In this document: positions 1-8,080 of the stretch, one piece after another
Numbering within the stretch: position 1 is the first letter of the stretch
How the letters are laid out: every line of letters starts with the position of its first letter
Assembly: GCF_003669035.1 (NCBI RefSeq)
Contig: NZ_CP033070.1
Coordinates: forward strand, 4,216,001-4,280,000
Source: Chryseobacterium sp. 3008163
Lineage (GTDB): Bacteria; Bacteroidota; Bacteroidia; Flavobacteriales; Weeksellaceae
Length of the DNA: 64,000 nucleotides
Direction: 5' to 3'
Translations under genes and position numbers: made by a program
Notes under the pieces: generated by a model
Told to the model about the DNA's origin: nothing
The model's database searches: none
What the model saw: only the letters and a program-made list of their open reading frames with translations

Positions 1-500
1 GCCAAACTGATCATAAAAAAATACTGACTAAGGAATCTCCAAAAGATAAAGTCGAAAAAGTGAATATCATCAATAAAGAATCCGATTCTAAATCAGAAGA
101 TTTAATTGTAAAAGCAATTGAAAATGTTGATTCTAAGGTTAATTTGATTAGTAAAGAAGAAAAACCAAAGCAATTAATTTTGGTAAATCAAGAAAATATT
201 TCTGAAAAGAATTTGCCTGAAGAGAAAATTAAACAAGATGAAACTGTGGAAAACCCAATCGTTAAAGAAATTGACCATCTTCCAATTCAAAAACAAACGG
301 TTGCAGAACGCAAAAAAGTAAATTACACCAATGCAGAACAGTTGCTTCTTGGAAGAGAATTAGATAAAACCCGTGAAGAAAATCAAAACGAACAAAGAAA
401 ATTCGGGGTTTTAGATATCGGAAAAATAAAAATTAAAAGTCCAAATTCATTTAAAATATTAGGTTTCACTATTTATTCAGACTCTCTCGAAACCAAATAA
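1..500 (+). CDS. Hypothetical protein, C-terminal part (5' truncated by window edge)
   Basis: The frame that ends with TAA at 498-500 is open back to the first bases of the window, so the gene begins outside and the ATG-less GTG at 60 is only an internal codon. The visible part is rich in Lys, Glu, Asn and Ile, with no membrane segment and no motif I recognise. It looks like a flexible, low-complexity charged linker followed by a short tail of about 40 residues containing Lys-Ile pairs. The next gene starts 90 bases downstream and encodes an exported protein, so the two could be co-transcribed. Function unknown. Confidence 0.7.
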   Translation, partial: QTDHKKILTKESPKDKVEKVNIINKESDSKSEDLIVKAIENVDSKVNLISKEEKPKQLILVNQENISEKNLPEEKIKQDETVENPIVKEIDHLPIQKQTVAERKKVNYTNAEQLLLGRELDKTREENQNEQRKFGVLDIGKIKIKSPNSFKILGFTIYSDSLETK

Positions 501-590
501 AAACTTACAATTTAAATCTATAAATACTGTTTTGAAAGACAAACAGAAATAAAGTACTGTGTAATAATTAAACTTAAAAATAACAACTAT

Positions 591-1673
591 ATGAAAACCA
601 AACTCGTCTCAATAGCCGCCATCCTATTATTCTCCTTTGGCTTTGCACAGGAAAATCCGCACATGGATTCTCAAATGAAAATCTATTCAAAAAAAATAGA
701 CAGCATCATTAGTTCAGAAAAATCTAAAATGAATATTGAGCTTGATGAACTCGATGAAAGTTTTAAGAACAAAAAAATATCTTCAGATGAAAAACAAAAA
801 CAAAAGGCAGATATCGCTTTGAAATATGAAGAAATAATCAATGAAAAAGTTGATAGTCAAAAATCTGACCTTGAAAACACAACCAAAGAAATTGTGAAAA
901 ATTCAGTTCTTGGAAAAGGAAAAGCTTTTGATAAGATTGAGTTTGCACAGAACAATGCCTTAGTAAGTTTTAAAGATTCTAAGCGCACAAAAAAAGAAAT
1001 TCTAAATACATTTGATGTCAATATTGCAATAGGTTACATCGATCTCACAAAATCGGCATCATCATTTGCTTTGGGAGGTGAATCTTCTCAGATGAAATTT
1101 GGTAAATCAGTGTCTAGCGTAGTAGAATTCAGGTTTACAAGACAATTAGGAACATTGACATCACCCGTGTTCTATCGCTTTGGTTTTGGATACAGAGGCG
1201 ACACTTTTGTTCCAAAAAATTCTCAAATAGCTGATTTTAATAATAATGAAATTGTTTTAACAGATTTTACTCAAGGACATTTAAAGAAATCCCGTTTTAT
1301 AAATCATTACATCGTAGCACCATTAGACTTTGTGTTTGTTTTGAATCCTAAATATACTGTAGAAAACGGTGAAAAAATGCTGGACAATACCAAAGGAAAC
1401 TTTAGGATCACAGCAGGTATTTACGGAGGTGTAAGGCTTTTAACACAGAATCAAATTATTTACAAAAATGTAGATGACCATCGAGTTGTTGACCGTGAAA
1501 ATATTCCCGATATGGTTAATAATTTTTTATTTGGAGGAAAGCTATCGGTAGGTTTTGGTGCTTTTAATGTTTTTGTAAAAAGAGATTTCACACCATTTTT
1601 TGGTGATAATGTCAAAATAAATAACAAATATGGTTTTCAGATTGGTTTAGAATTACTTTATCTTAATTTTTAA
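591..1673 (+). CDS. Exported outer-membrane-like protein with coiled-coil N-terminus
   Basis: The product has 360 residues. It starts with a clear signal peptide (Met-Lys-Thr-Lys, hydrophobic core, cleavage after Phe-Gly-Phe-Ala around residue 19). Residues about 25-110 are highly charged and helical, with a coiled-coil look. From about residue 140 the protein alternates polar and hydrophobic residues with many Gly and aromatic positions, ending in Leu-Tyr-Leu-Asn-Phe, as expected for an outer-membrane beta-barrel whose last residue is Phe. A hairpin terminator follows at 1771-1797. I do not recognise a family. Outer-membrane location is inferred from the signal peptide, strand pattern and terminal Phe. 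Confidence 0.75.
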   Translation: MKTKLVSIAAILLFSFGFAQENPHMDSQMKIYSKKIDSIISSEKSKMNIELDELDESFKNKKISSDEKQKQKADIALKYEEIINEKVDSQKSDLENTTKEIVKNSVLGKGKAFDKIEFAQNNALVSFKDSKRTKKEILNTFDVNIAIGYIDLTKSASSFALGGESSQMKFGKSVSSVVEFRFTRQLGTLTSPVFYRFGFGYRGDTFVPKNSQIADFNNNEIVLTDFTQGHLKKSRFINHYIVAPLDFVFVLNPKYTVENGEKMLDNTKGNFRITAGIYGGVRLLTQNQIIYKNVDDHRVVDRENIPDMVNNFLFGGKLSVGFGAFNVFVKRDFTPFFGDNVKINNKYGFQIGLELLYLNF

Positions 1674-1770
1674 TTATTTATATAAAATTACTTTTCATTA
1701 AATTATAATTAATTTTTCATTAAATATTTTATTAATCTTAAATACTAATAATCAAATAATTGATTTTGAA

Positions 1771-1797
1771 ACACACTCAAAAAAGTGTGTTTTTTTT
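1771..1797 (+). terminator. Rho-independent terminator
   Basis: The inverted repeat ACACACT / AGTGTGT (1771-1777 and 1784-1790) encloses a 6-base loop and runs into seven more T residues. It closes the transcription unit of the exported protein ending at 1673. Confidence 0.8.
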
Positions 1798-1829
1798 GTA
1801 CTTTGGCTTTCTCAGAATCTTATAAAAAG

Positions 1830-2345
1830 ATGAAAAATATACAGTTAGTTGGATTGATTTTGGTAGTGGTCGGAAGCTTCCTGCCTCTCGTACACGTTCC
1901 GATTATCGGAAATTGGAACTTCTGGAAAGTTGATCATTATTTAGCAATTGCCTGCTGGGTTTTCTCGGCTGTTGCATTGTTTGGAATACTCAATAATAGC
2001 CCGAAAATCGTAAGAACGTTCAGTGTTTTATTAATTGTTTTATTTCTCTTTACTATTATTGCTACAAAATATCAGGCATTCAGCTACTTCAGTTTTCTTC
2101 CATTTAAATCTTGGACAGAGACTTTAGCTTCAACGGTAAAGCTAAAATGGGGTTGGGCAGTTGAATTTTTAGGGGCTATCATCATGTTATTTGCGACAAA
2201 GAAAAAATATGAGAACATATTCATTTTTATTCATCATATTGATTTTCTGCTCTTCAAAAGTAAAATCTCAGGAACATTTCTTATTGCCGGATTCGCCTGC
2301 GAAATGCCATCTTATGAAGGAAGGAAAGTTCATCAAAGAAGGTGA
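1830..2345 (+). CDS. Small multi-pass membrane protein, tail probably frameshifted
   Basis: The likely start is the ATG at 1830 (Met-Lys-Asn-Ile-Gln); the longer open frame from 1785 runs back into the terminator upstream. There are about four hydrophobic segments within the first 125 residues, so this is an integral inner-membrane protein of unknown function. The open frame continues to 2345 and overlaps the next gene by 137 bases, which is unusual. If the A6 run at 2202-2207 had one more A, translation would end in TGA at an ATGA stop/start overlap with the ATG at 2209, giving a protein of about 127 residues. The last 45 residues encoded here are therefore probably not native. Confidence 0.6.
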   Translation: MKNIQLVGLILVVVGSFLPLVHVPIIGNWNFWKVDHYLAIACWVFSAVALFGILNNSPKIVRTFSVLLIVLFLFTIIATKYQAFSYFSFLPFKSWTETLASTVKLKWGWAVEFLGAIIMLFATKKKYENIFIFIHHIDFLLFKSKISGTFLIAGFACEMPSYEGRKVHQRR

Positions 2346-2613
2346 ATCTGCAAAAAAATGGAACATTGTCATAAAAAAAAATTCTCAGCGAGAATACACC
2401 AACAACGGAAAAGATTATATCAAATATAAAATCGAATTTCTTGATGACTGCACTTATAAAGCAACAGTTACAGGGAAATCAGATGGTAAAAACGCAATAA
2501 GAATTGGCGACGTTATCACAAATAAAATTATAGAAACAGATCATCAGTTTATAAAAATTTCGTCTCAGTATTTTAATAAAATAGACGAAATTATCCTTGA
2601 AAAAGTAGAATAA
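2209..2613 (+). CDS. Small exported hypothetical protein
   Basis: The product has 134 residues. The start is the ATG at 2209, not the TTG at 2191, because it begins a textbook signal peptide: Met-Arg-Thr-Tyr, a hydrophobic core rich in Phe/Ile/Leu, and a cleavage region at Lys-Ser-Gln near residue 21. The mature part contains Asp-Asp-Cys-Thr-Tyr-Lys and alternating strand-like segments, resembling small periplasmic or surface beta proteins. Its start lies inside the open frame of the preceding membrane-protein gene, suggesting translational coupling. No family recognised. Confidence 0.7.
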   Translation: MRTYSFLFIILIFCSSKVKSQEHFLLPDSPAKCHLMKEGKFIKEGESAKKWNIVIKKNSQREYTNNGKDYIKYKIEFLDDCTYKATVTGKSDGKNAIRIGDVITNKIIETDHQFIKISSQYFNKIDEIILEKVE

Positions 2614-2724
2614 ATTAAAATTAAATAAATTTCTAGATATGAAATCGCCATGTTTTGGAAACGCAAATATTAGTAAAGATTCCGCGATAACATATGACCT
2701 TTAAAAAACAATAAATTTCAACAT

Positions 2725-3903
2725 ATGAAAGAAGTATTCATCGTTTCCGCAGTAAGAACTCCAATAGGAAGTTTTATGGGAAGCTTATCAACAGTTCCTG
2801 CTACCAAACTGGGAGCAGAAGCAGTAAAAGGAGCATTAGATAAAATTAATCTTGATCCAAAAAACGTTCAGGAAATATACATGGGTAACGTTTTACAGGC
2901 TGGCGAAGGTCAGGCACCAGCACGTCAGGTTGCTTTAGGAGCAGGACTTTCAAACGAAACCCCGTCTACTACTATCAACAAAGTTTGTGCTTCAGGAATG
3001 AAGGCTGTTACGATGGCTGCACAGGCGATCAAAGCAGGTGATGCAGACGTTATCGTTGCCGGAGGTATGGAAAATATGTCTTCAGTTCCACATTATTATA
3101 ATGCAAGAAACGCTACCAAATTAGGTGATGTTAAAATGCAGGACGGAATGGTGTTAGACGGTCTTACAGACGTGTACAACAAAGTTCACATGGGTGTTTG
3201 CGCAGAAAAATGTGCAACTGATTACCATTTTACAAGAGAAGATCAGGATAATTTTGCTATCGAATCTTACAAAAGATCTGCAAAAGCTTGGAGCGAAGGG
3301 AAATTTGCTGAAGAAGTAGTTCCTGTTTCTATTCCGCAAAGAAAAGGAGATCCAATCATTTTTTCAGAAGATGAGGAGTATAAAGCGGTTAATTTCGACA
3401 GACTTCCTACACTTCCTACAGTTTTCAAAAAAGAAGAAGGAACAGTTACAGCAGCTAACGCATCTACGTTAAATGATGGTGCTTCTGCATTAATTCTTGT
3501 CTCTAAAGAGAAAATGGAAGAATTAGGATTGAAGCCTTTAGCTAAAATCGTTTCTTACGCAGACGCAGCTCAAGAGCCTGAAAACTTTACTACTGCGCCA
3601 TCAAAAGCTTTACCAATCGCTCTTAAAAAAGCAGGTTTAGAGATTTCTGATATCGACTTTTTCGAATTTAATGAAGCATTCTCAGTAGTTGGTTTGGCAA
3701 ACAATAAAATCTTAGGATTAGATGCTGCTAAAGTAAACGTAAACGGTGGAGCAGTAGCTTTGGGACATCCGCTTGGAAGTTCTGGATCAAGAATTATCGT
3801 TACTTTGATCAATGTTTTAAAACAAAACAATGGTAAATACGGTGCTGCTGCAATCTGTAACGGAGGTGGTGGAGCTTCAGCTATAGTTATTGAAAATTTG
3901 TAA
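2725..3903 (+). CDS. Acetyl-CoA C-acetyltransferase (thiolase)
   Basis: The 392 residues make a full-length thiolase of the biosynthetic/AtoB type. It condenses two acetyl-CoA to acetoacetyl-CoA or cleaves the reverse way, in the cytosol. The nucleophilic cysteine is C88 in Asn-Lys-Val-Cys-Ala-Ser-Gly. The other two catalytic residues are H348 in Gly-His-Pro-Leu-Gly and C378 in Cys-Asn-Gly-Gly-Gly, at almost the same positions as in the Zoogloea enzyme. It could feed the mevalonate pathway, whose kinase lies 2 kb downstream, or serve fatty-acid/ketone metabolism; the sequence alone does not decide. A small membrane-protein gene starts 11 bases downstream and is probably co-transcribed. Confidence 0.95.
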   Translation: MKEVFIVSAVRTPIGSFMGSLSTVPATKLGAEAVKGALDKINLDPKNVQEIYMGNVLQAGEGQAPARQVALGAGLSNETPSTTINKVCASGMKAVTMAAQAIKAGDADVIVAGGMENMSSVPHYYNARNATKLGDVKMQDGMVLDGLTDVYNKVHMGVCAEKCATDYHFTREDQDNFAIESYKRSAKAWSEGKFAEEVVPVSIPQRKGDPIIFSEDEEYKAVNFDRLPTLPTVFKKEEGTVTAANASTLNDGASALILVSKEKMEELGLKPLAKIVSYADAAQEPENFTTAPSKALPIALKKAGLEISDIDFFEFNEAFSVVGLANNKILGLDAAKVNVNGGAVALGHPLGSSGSRIIVTLINVLKQNNGKYGAAAICNGGGGASAIVIENL

Positions 3904-3913
3904 GATAATTTTT

Positions 3914-4123
3914 ATGAAAGCTAAATATGCCATCTTTGTATTTTTAGCAGGCTTTTTATTAAATTTATTAGGAGCTTGGTTAAAGATTACTCATCTTTCA
4001 TTTGGAGCAATGAATGGGAACTTATGCTTAACCATAGGATCCATTCTTCAGAGTATTGGCATTGTATTAATTATTTTTAAAGTTCTCAAGTATCCAAAAT
4101 TCAAGGATTTTTTAAATAAATAA
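3914..4123 (+). CDS. Small two-helix membrane protein, GldL-N-terminus-like
   Basis: This is a 69-residue protein. The start is the ATG at 3914, just after the thiolase stop; the GTG at 3890 would overlap thiolase. It has two hydrophobic helices (about residues 4-22 and 35-52) joined by a segment with Trp-Leu-Lys-Ile-Thr-His. That Lys-Ile-x-His pattern between two helices resembles the membrane hairpin of gliding-motility protein GldL, but the cytoplasmic domain of GldL is missing. Resemblance is by eye only. A strong hairpin terminator follows. Confidence 0.65.
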   Translation: MKAKYAIFVFLAGFLLNLLGAWLKITHLSFGAMNGNLCLTIGSILQSIGIVLIIFKVLKYPKFKDFLNK

Positions 4124-4139
4124 TTTTTTAAAATAAAAT

Positions 4140-4172
4140 AAAACCAAAAGCATAACTGTTTTTGGTTTTTTT
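4140..4172 (+). terminator. Rho-independent terminator
   Basis: A perfect 10-base stem, AAAACCAAAA (4140-4149) with TTTTGGTTTT (4160-4169), is followed by T residues. It ends the thiolase-small membrane protein unit. Confidence 0.8.
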
Positions 4173-4315
4173 CTTTAATGACTAATAGGTGAACTTTAAC
4201 AGGAACAGGTGTTTTATTTTCCATTAAAAATCTCTTAAATGTTCATTTAATTTAAACCAAACAATAATATTTCTCTTAAACAAAATAAAAATCACCGAAT
4301 ATTCAGCGGTTTTTC

Positions 4316-4323
4316 TATTTTTG
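4316..4323 (+). promoter_or_regulatory. Bacteroidota -7 promoter element
   Basis: TATTTTTG matches TAnnTTTG and lies 20 bases before the ATG at 4344. This places the start of transcription near 4330 and excludes the GTG at 4323 as the translation start. Confidence 0.6.
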
Positions 4324-4343
4324 TGCAACTAATACATTTTAAA

Positions 4344-5822
4344 ATGTCTGAAACTGATATTCAACCTTCACAAAACATAAAAAACAACCCAAAGATCATG
4401 AAAGCCTGGGCAGTCTACGACTGGGCAAATTCTGTTTATTCTTTAGTGATTACGTCCGCAATTTTCCCTATCTATTATACCATTCTGACCACTGCCTACA
4501 ACAAAAAGGAGTATGTAGCAGCGGCGAATGAAGTTCAGGAAATTCCGGTGAGAAATATGATTAAAGTTTTTGGGGAAACGTATGAACCGGAAGCGGTCTT
4601 GAGTTTTTCTTACGCAATCTCTTTCTTTTTGGTTGTGCTTTTATCGCCATTTTTATCATCTTTAGCTGATACCATTGGAAATAAAAAGTCATTCTTACAG
4701 TTTTTCTGTTACTTGGGAGCAACTTCTTGTATGGGATTGGCAATGTTTACTGGGATGGAAAATATTTTTCTTGGTTTATTATTCAGTATAACTGCAAGTG
4801 TCGGATTTTGGGGAAGTTTAGTGTTCTATAATTCATTTTTACCAGATATTGCAACTCCAGAAAAGCAGGATGCACTTTCAGCAAAGGGCTATATTTACGG
4901 ATATTTAGGTTCGGTTGTTTTATTGATTATCTGTTTGGTTTTAATTCAGGTAGTTGCAAAAGGTGCTGAGCAAACGAATATCTATATCAGAGTCAGCTTT
5001 TTATTAACCGGAGCTTGGTGGTTTGGTTTTTCACAATATACTTTCAAACATTTGCCTCAGTTTGGTGATGTGAAAGAGAAACTTCCTAAAGATTTGGTAT
5101 TATTAAATTATAAAAATATCTTCAAAAGACACGAAGAGCAAGGCGGTTTTTTTGAGGTTTTAAAAGATAACATCAGCTTCTATAAAGATATTGCTAAAGA
5201 GAGTTTCAGAGAATTGTTCAGAGTGGGAAGCAAACTGTTTGCGGATAAAAGTTTGAAATTCTTTTTATTAAGTTTCTTCTTTTACAGCGTTGGGATGCAG
5301 ACGATTTTCCTGATGGCCGTACCTTTTGGAAGTACAGATATTTTCCCGAAGCAGGCAGATAAGTACAAATTAATCATTACCATTTTGGTAATCCAGATTA
5401 TTGCAATTTTCGGAGCCTTCTTATTTTCAAGATTATCTAAAAAGATTGGGAATAAAAACGTAATTACAATAGCGGTTATCATTTGGATTGTTTGTTGTAT
5501 TTCTGCGTTCTCTTTAAACAAAGAAAATCCTAATCTTCAACTTCAGTTCTATGCTTTAGCGGGATTGATTGGTTTGGTAATGGGAGGTTTGCAGGCAATG
5601 TCTCGTTCTACTTACTCAAAGCTTTTGCCGGAAAACTCAATGGAAAATACGACGTATTTCAGCTTTTATGATGTGCTTGAAAAAATTGCCATCATCTGCG
5701 GAATGCTTATTTTCAGTGTGATCATTCAGAAATTCGGGAATATGCAGTATGCTTTTATTGCAATGTCGACATTCTTCGCTGCAGGGGCAATTACGATAAG
5801 GTTCTTGAAATCTAAGGTTTAA
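4344..5822 (+). CDS. MFS transporter, UMF1/Atg22-like family
   Basis: The start chosen is the ATG at 4344 (Met-Ser-Glu-Thr), giving 492 residues. About twelve hydrophobic helices span the protein. The first begins right after Trp-Ala-Val-Tyr-Asp-Trp-Ala-Asn-Ser, the hallmark of the UMF1 family (related to the yeast vacuolar effluxer Atg22). A long hydrophilic loop with Leu-Pro-Gln-Phe-Gly and Lys/Glu-rich segments lies in the middle, and a Gly-Leu-Gln-Ala-Met-Ser-Arg-Ser-Thr-Tyr motif lies near the C-terminus, both typical of the family. The bacterial substrate is not known. It stands alone, with its own promoter and the mevalonate kinase promoter after it. Confidence 0.88.
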   Translation: MSETDIQPSQNIKNNPKIMKAWAVYDWANSVYSLVITSAIFPIYYTILTTAYNKKEYVAAANEVQEIPVRNMIKVFGETYEPEAVLSFSYAISFFLVVLLSPFLSSLADTIGNKKSFLQFFCYLGATSCMGLAMFTGMENIFLGLLFSITASVGFWGSLVFYNSFLPDIATPEKQDALSAKGYIYGYLGSVVLLIICLVLIQVVAKGAEQTNIYIRVSFLLTGAWWFGFSQYTFKHLPQFGDVKEKLPKDLVLLNYKNIFKRHEEQGGFFEVLKDNISFYKDIAKESFRELFRVGSKLFADKSLKFFLLSFFFYSVGMQTIFLMAVPFGSTDIFPKQADKYKLIITILVIQIIAIFGAFLFSRLSKKIGNKNVITIAVIIWIVCCISAFSLNKENPNLQLQFYALAGLIGLVMGGLQAMSRSTYSKLLPENSMENTTYFSFYDVLEKIAIICGMLIFSVIIQKFGNMQYAFIAMSTFFAAGAITIRFLKSKV

Positions 5823-5843
5823 AATACGTTATTGGCTTAAAAT

Positions 5844-5875
5844 TTGTTAATATTCAGCAGAATACGTTAACTTTG
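5844..5875 (+). promoter_or_regulatory. Promoter (-33 TTG and -7 TAACTTTG)
   Basis: TTG at 5844-5846 and TAACTTTG at 5868-5875 are 21 bases apart, a good match to the Bacteroidota consensus. They precede the GHMP kinase start at 5896 by 20 bases. Confidence 0.65.
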
Positions 5876-5895
5876 CATAAAAGATTTATTACACA

Positions 5896-6822
5896 ATGAC
5901 GAACCCTCTATTTTACGCTAAAATTCTTCTCTTCGGAGAATACGGAATCATTGAAGATTCTCAGGGTTTAACACTTCCGTACAGCTTTTATAAAGGGGCT
6001 TTAAAGTTCTCATCATTAGACTCAGAATTTGAAAAAAAGTCTAATGGTCATTTGATCAAATATTCAGAATATTTACAGGATTTAGAACTTCCAGAAGGTT
6101 TTGAATTAAATGTTTCTGAGTTTCAAAAAGACATTTCTAAAGGTTTATTTTTCGACAGCAACATTCCTCAGGGTTATGGTGTTGGAAGTTCAGGAGCTTT
6201 GGTTGCTGCCATTTTTGAAAAATATTCTATCACAAAATATATTCCTGATAACATTTCTAAAGACCAGTTAAAAAATCTGAAAAAGGTTTTTGGTTTGATG
6301 GAAAGCTATTTTCACGGAAGAAGTTCGGGTATTGATCCTTTAATTTGTTACATGAATTTGCCTATTCTTATCGAAAATAAAGAAAGTGTAGACAAAGTTT
6401 CAATTCCAAAAAGTGAAGCGGGTAAAGGAGCTATTTTCTTAATTGATTCAGGAAGTATAGGTGAAACCGGACCAATGGTTCAGATCTTCTTTGAAAAAAT
6501 GAAAACTGAAGGTTTCCGTAAAACGTTGAAAGAAGAATTTATCCGTTACAACAACGCTTGTATCGATTCTTTTCTGAAAAAAGATATGAATCCGTTCTTC
6601 AGAAACCTTAAAAAACTATCTCACTGGGCTTATGAACATTTCCGTCCGATGATTCCTGAGAGCATCTTTAATGTTTGGAAAAAAGGATTGGATTCCAATG
6701 CTTATTACCTAAAACTTTGCGGAAGCGGAGGTGGTGGTTACATTTTAGGTTTTACTAAAGACTACGAAAAAGCTGAAAAAATGCTTGACGGTTTCCATAA
6801 AGAAGTGATTTATAGATTTTAA
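5896..6822 (+). CDS. GHMP kinase, probable mevalonate kinase
   Basis: The product has 308 residues. Residues 91-104 carry the GHMP phosphate-binding loop (Pro-Gln-Gly-Tyr-Gly-Val-Gly-Ser-Ser-Gly-Ala). A second glycine loop, Cys-Gly-Ser-Gly-Gly-Gly-Gly, lies near residue 275, and the N-terminus Ala-Lys-Ile-Leu-Leu-Phe-Gly-Glu-Tyr is the typical opening of mevalonate kinases. It would phosphorylate mevalonate with ATP in the cytosol for isoprenoid synthesis. The UbiA prenyltransferase starts 11 bases downstream, and the two form an operon seen in flavobacteria. Other GHMP kinases cannot be fully excluded from sequence alone. Confidence 0.85.
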   Translation: MTNPLFYAKILLFGEYGIIEDSQGLTLPYSFYKGALKFSSLDSEFEKKSNGHLIKYSEYLQDLELPEGFELNVSEFQKDISKGLFFDSNIPQGYGVGSSGALVAAIFEKYSITKYIPDNISKDQLKNLKKVFGLMESYFHGRSSGIDPLICYMNLPILIENKESVDKVSIPKSEAGKGAIFLIDSGSIGETGPMVQIFFEKMKTEGFRKTLKEEFIRYNNACIDSFLKKDMNPFFRNLKKLSHWAYEHFRPMIPESIFNVWKKGLDSNAYYLKLCGSGGGGYILGFTKDYEKAEKMLDGFHKEVIYRF

Positions 6823-6833
6823 ATTTACCGGGA

Positions 6834-7763
6834 ATGAATTCTGAAAAAGAAACTTTCCAGGAAAAGAATTTTGTTTCCAAATCTGTGTTTTACAGACTTT
6901 CACAATTTGTCGGTTTTCTTTTAGGAGCACGATTTTTCATTACTATTCTGCTAACTTTTGCCCTATATGTGTCTACATTTTTCCTGTTTAATCAGGAAGA
7001 ATCTTTCAGAAATTTCGTCTTCGATTTTAGAGTTCACGGTATTATTTTCTGTACCGTTCTTTCCATACTTTCTGGCGGAATCATCAATCAGTTTTATGAT
7101 TTTGAAAAAGATCATATTGTAAAGCCTTTCAGAACAAGGATTCAGAGCTTTATCAAGCAAAAATATTTTTTGTATGCTTATCTCGCTCTCACGGTAATTT
7201 CTTTGGGTGTTGCAAGCTTTATTTCTTACAGAGTTCTTATTTTCTTTATTATTTATCAGTTTTTCATGTGGTTTTACAGTCACAAGATGAGCCGAATTTT
7301 AATCTTAAATAATCTCACATTCGTCAGCCTCACTTTATACCCATTCTTCGGAATGATGGTGTATTACGAGACTTTCTCCAAGAAAGTTCTGCTGATGGCC
7401 ATTTTTTTATTTCTGATTCTTTTATGTATCGATATTGTAAAAGATATGTTGACGAAAAGTGTTGACAAAACTTTTGGCTATGTTACAATTCCCAATTATT
7501 TTAAAAGCAAAACGACCAAAATCATCATTATTTCTTTATTGATGATCACGATGGCAGTTTCTATGAAGCTCATTGCAAAAACAGGAATTTCGGGATTCAT
7601 GGCATACTATTTTGCATCAGGATTGTTCATTATGATTGCATGTATTTATTTACTTTTAAATTCTTCGAAAAAGTCTAAATTTTTCACGCTCAATATTTTA
7701 CGTTTCTGGGTTTTTGTAGGAATTATCGCAATGTTGCTCAATGGAATTGAGGGTAAGCTGTAG
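6834..7763 (+). CDS. UbiA-family prenyltransferase (probable geranylgeranylglycerol-phosphate geranylgeranyltransferase-like)
   Basis: The 309 residues include eight or nine hydrophobic helices. The first Asp-rich motif is Asn-Gln-Phe-Tyr-Asp-Phe-Glu-Lys-Asp with a following Lys-Pro-Phe-Arg, a variant of the UbiA NDxxDxxxD motif. The second is Asp-Ile-Val-Lys-Asp-Met with a later Asp. These bind Mg-diphosphate of a prenyl donor. The gene follows mevalonate kinase directly, which fits a prenyl-lipid role; flavobacterial homologues are often annotated as geranylgeranylglycerol-phosphate synthases, but the acceptor is not visible in the sequence. MenA (41.1 kb) is a separate member of the superfamily. 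The start at 6834 is the first ATG after the kinase stop. Confidence 0.85.
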   Translation: MNSEKETFQEKNFVSKSVFYRLSQFVGFLLGARFFITILLTFALYVSTFFLFNQEESFRNFVFDFRVHGIIFCTVLSILSGGIINQFYDFEKDHIVKPFRTRIQSFIKQKYFLYAYLALTVISLGVASFISYRVLIFFIIYQFFMWFYSHKMSRILILNNLTFVSLTLYPFFGMMVYYETFSKKVLLMAIFLFLILLCIDIVKDMLTKSVDKTFGYVTIPNYFKSKTTKIIIISLLMITMAVSMKLIAKTGISGFMAYYFASGLFIMIACIYLLLNSSKKSKFFTLNILRFWVFVGIIAMLLNGIEGKL

Positions 7764-7882
7764 AATATTTTTATTGCGAATCGAAAATTAAATGTTATTT
7801 TGACGAATTCGAAAGTGCCAAAAAAGAATTTCAAAAAATCAAAAAATACAAAACTCTTTAATTTTGAATAGTCAATTTGAAT

Positions 7883-7975
7883 GAAAACTTAGTGTTCTTT
7901 GCTAAGTACAACGCCTTTGCGAACTTAAAAACAGTTAGTCGTAAAAAAAATATTTGCGAACTTTGCGTTTAAAAC
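7883..7975 (+). repeat. Dispersed intergenic repeat, family A, copy 1
   Basis: This roughly 93-base element is shared with 17534-17626 and 47582-47695. The shared blocks are GAAAACTT-x-GTGTTCTT near the start, ACGCCTTTG, AACTTAAAAACAGTTAG and CTTTGCGAACTTTGCGTT. It fills most of the 317-base gap between the UbiA gene and proline dehydrogenase. I see no ORF of interest in it. Confidence 0.75.
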
Positions 7976-8047
7976 CACATTCTTTTAACCTACGATTTAG
8001 GATTAAAAAACTAAAAAAATATATTTTAAAAACATTCAGGTTATTCT

Positions 8048-8055
8048 TACATTTG
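8048..8055 (+). promoter_or_regulatory. Bacteroidota -7 promoter element
   Basis: TACATTTG matches TAnnTTTG, 25 bases before the proline dehydrogenase ATG at 8081. Confidence 0.6.
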
Positions 8056-8080
8056 CCAAAATCAAAATTTAATAAAAAGG

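Noticed and set aside
2640..2705. 21-codon frame between the exported protein and thiolase
   Set aside because: No signal, no promoter and no recognisable motif; consistent with chance.
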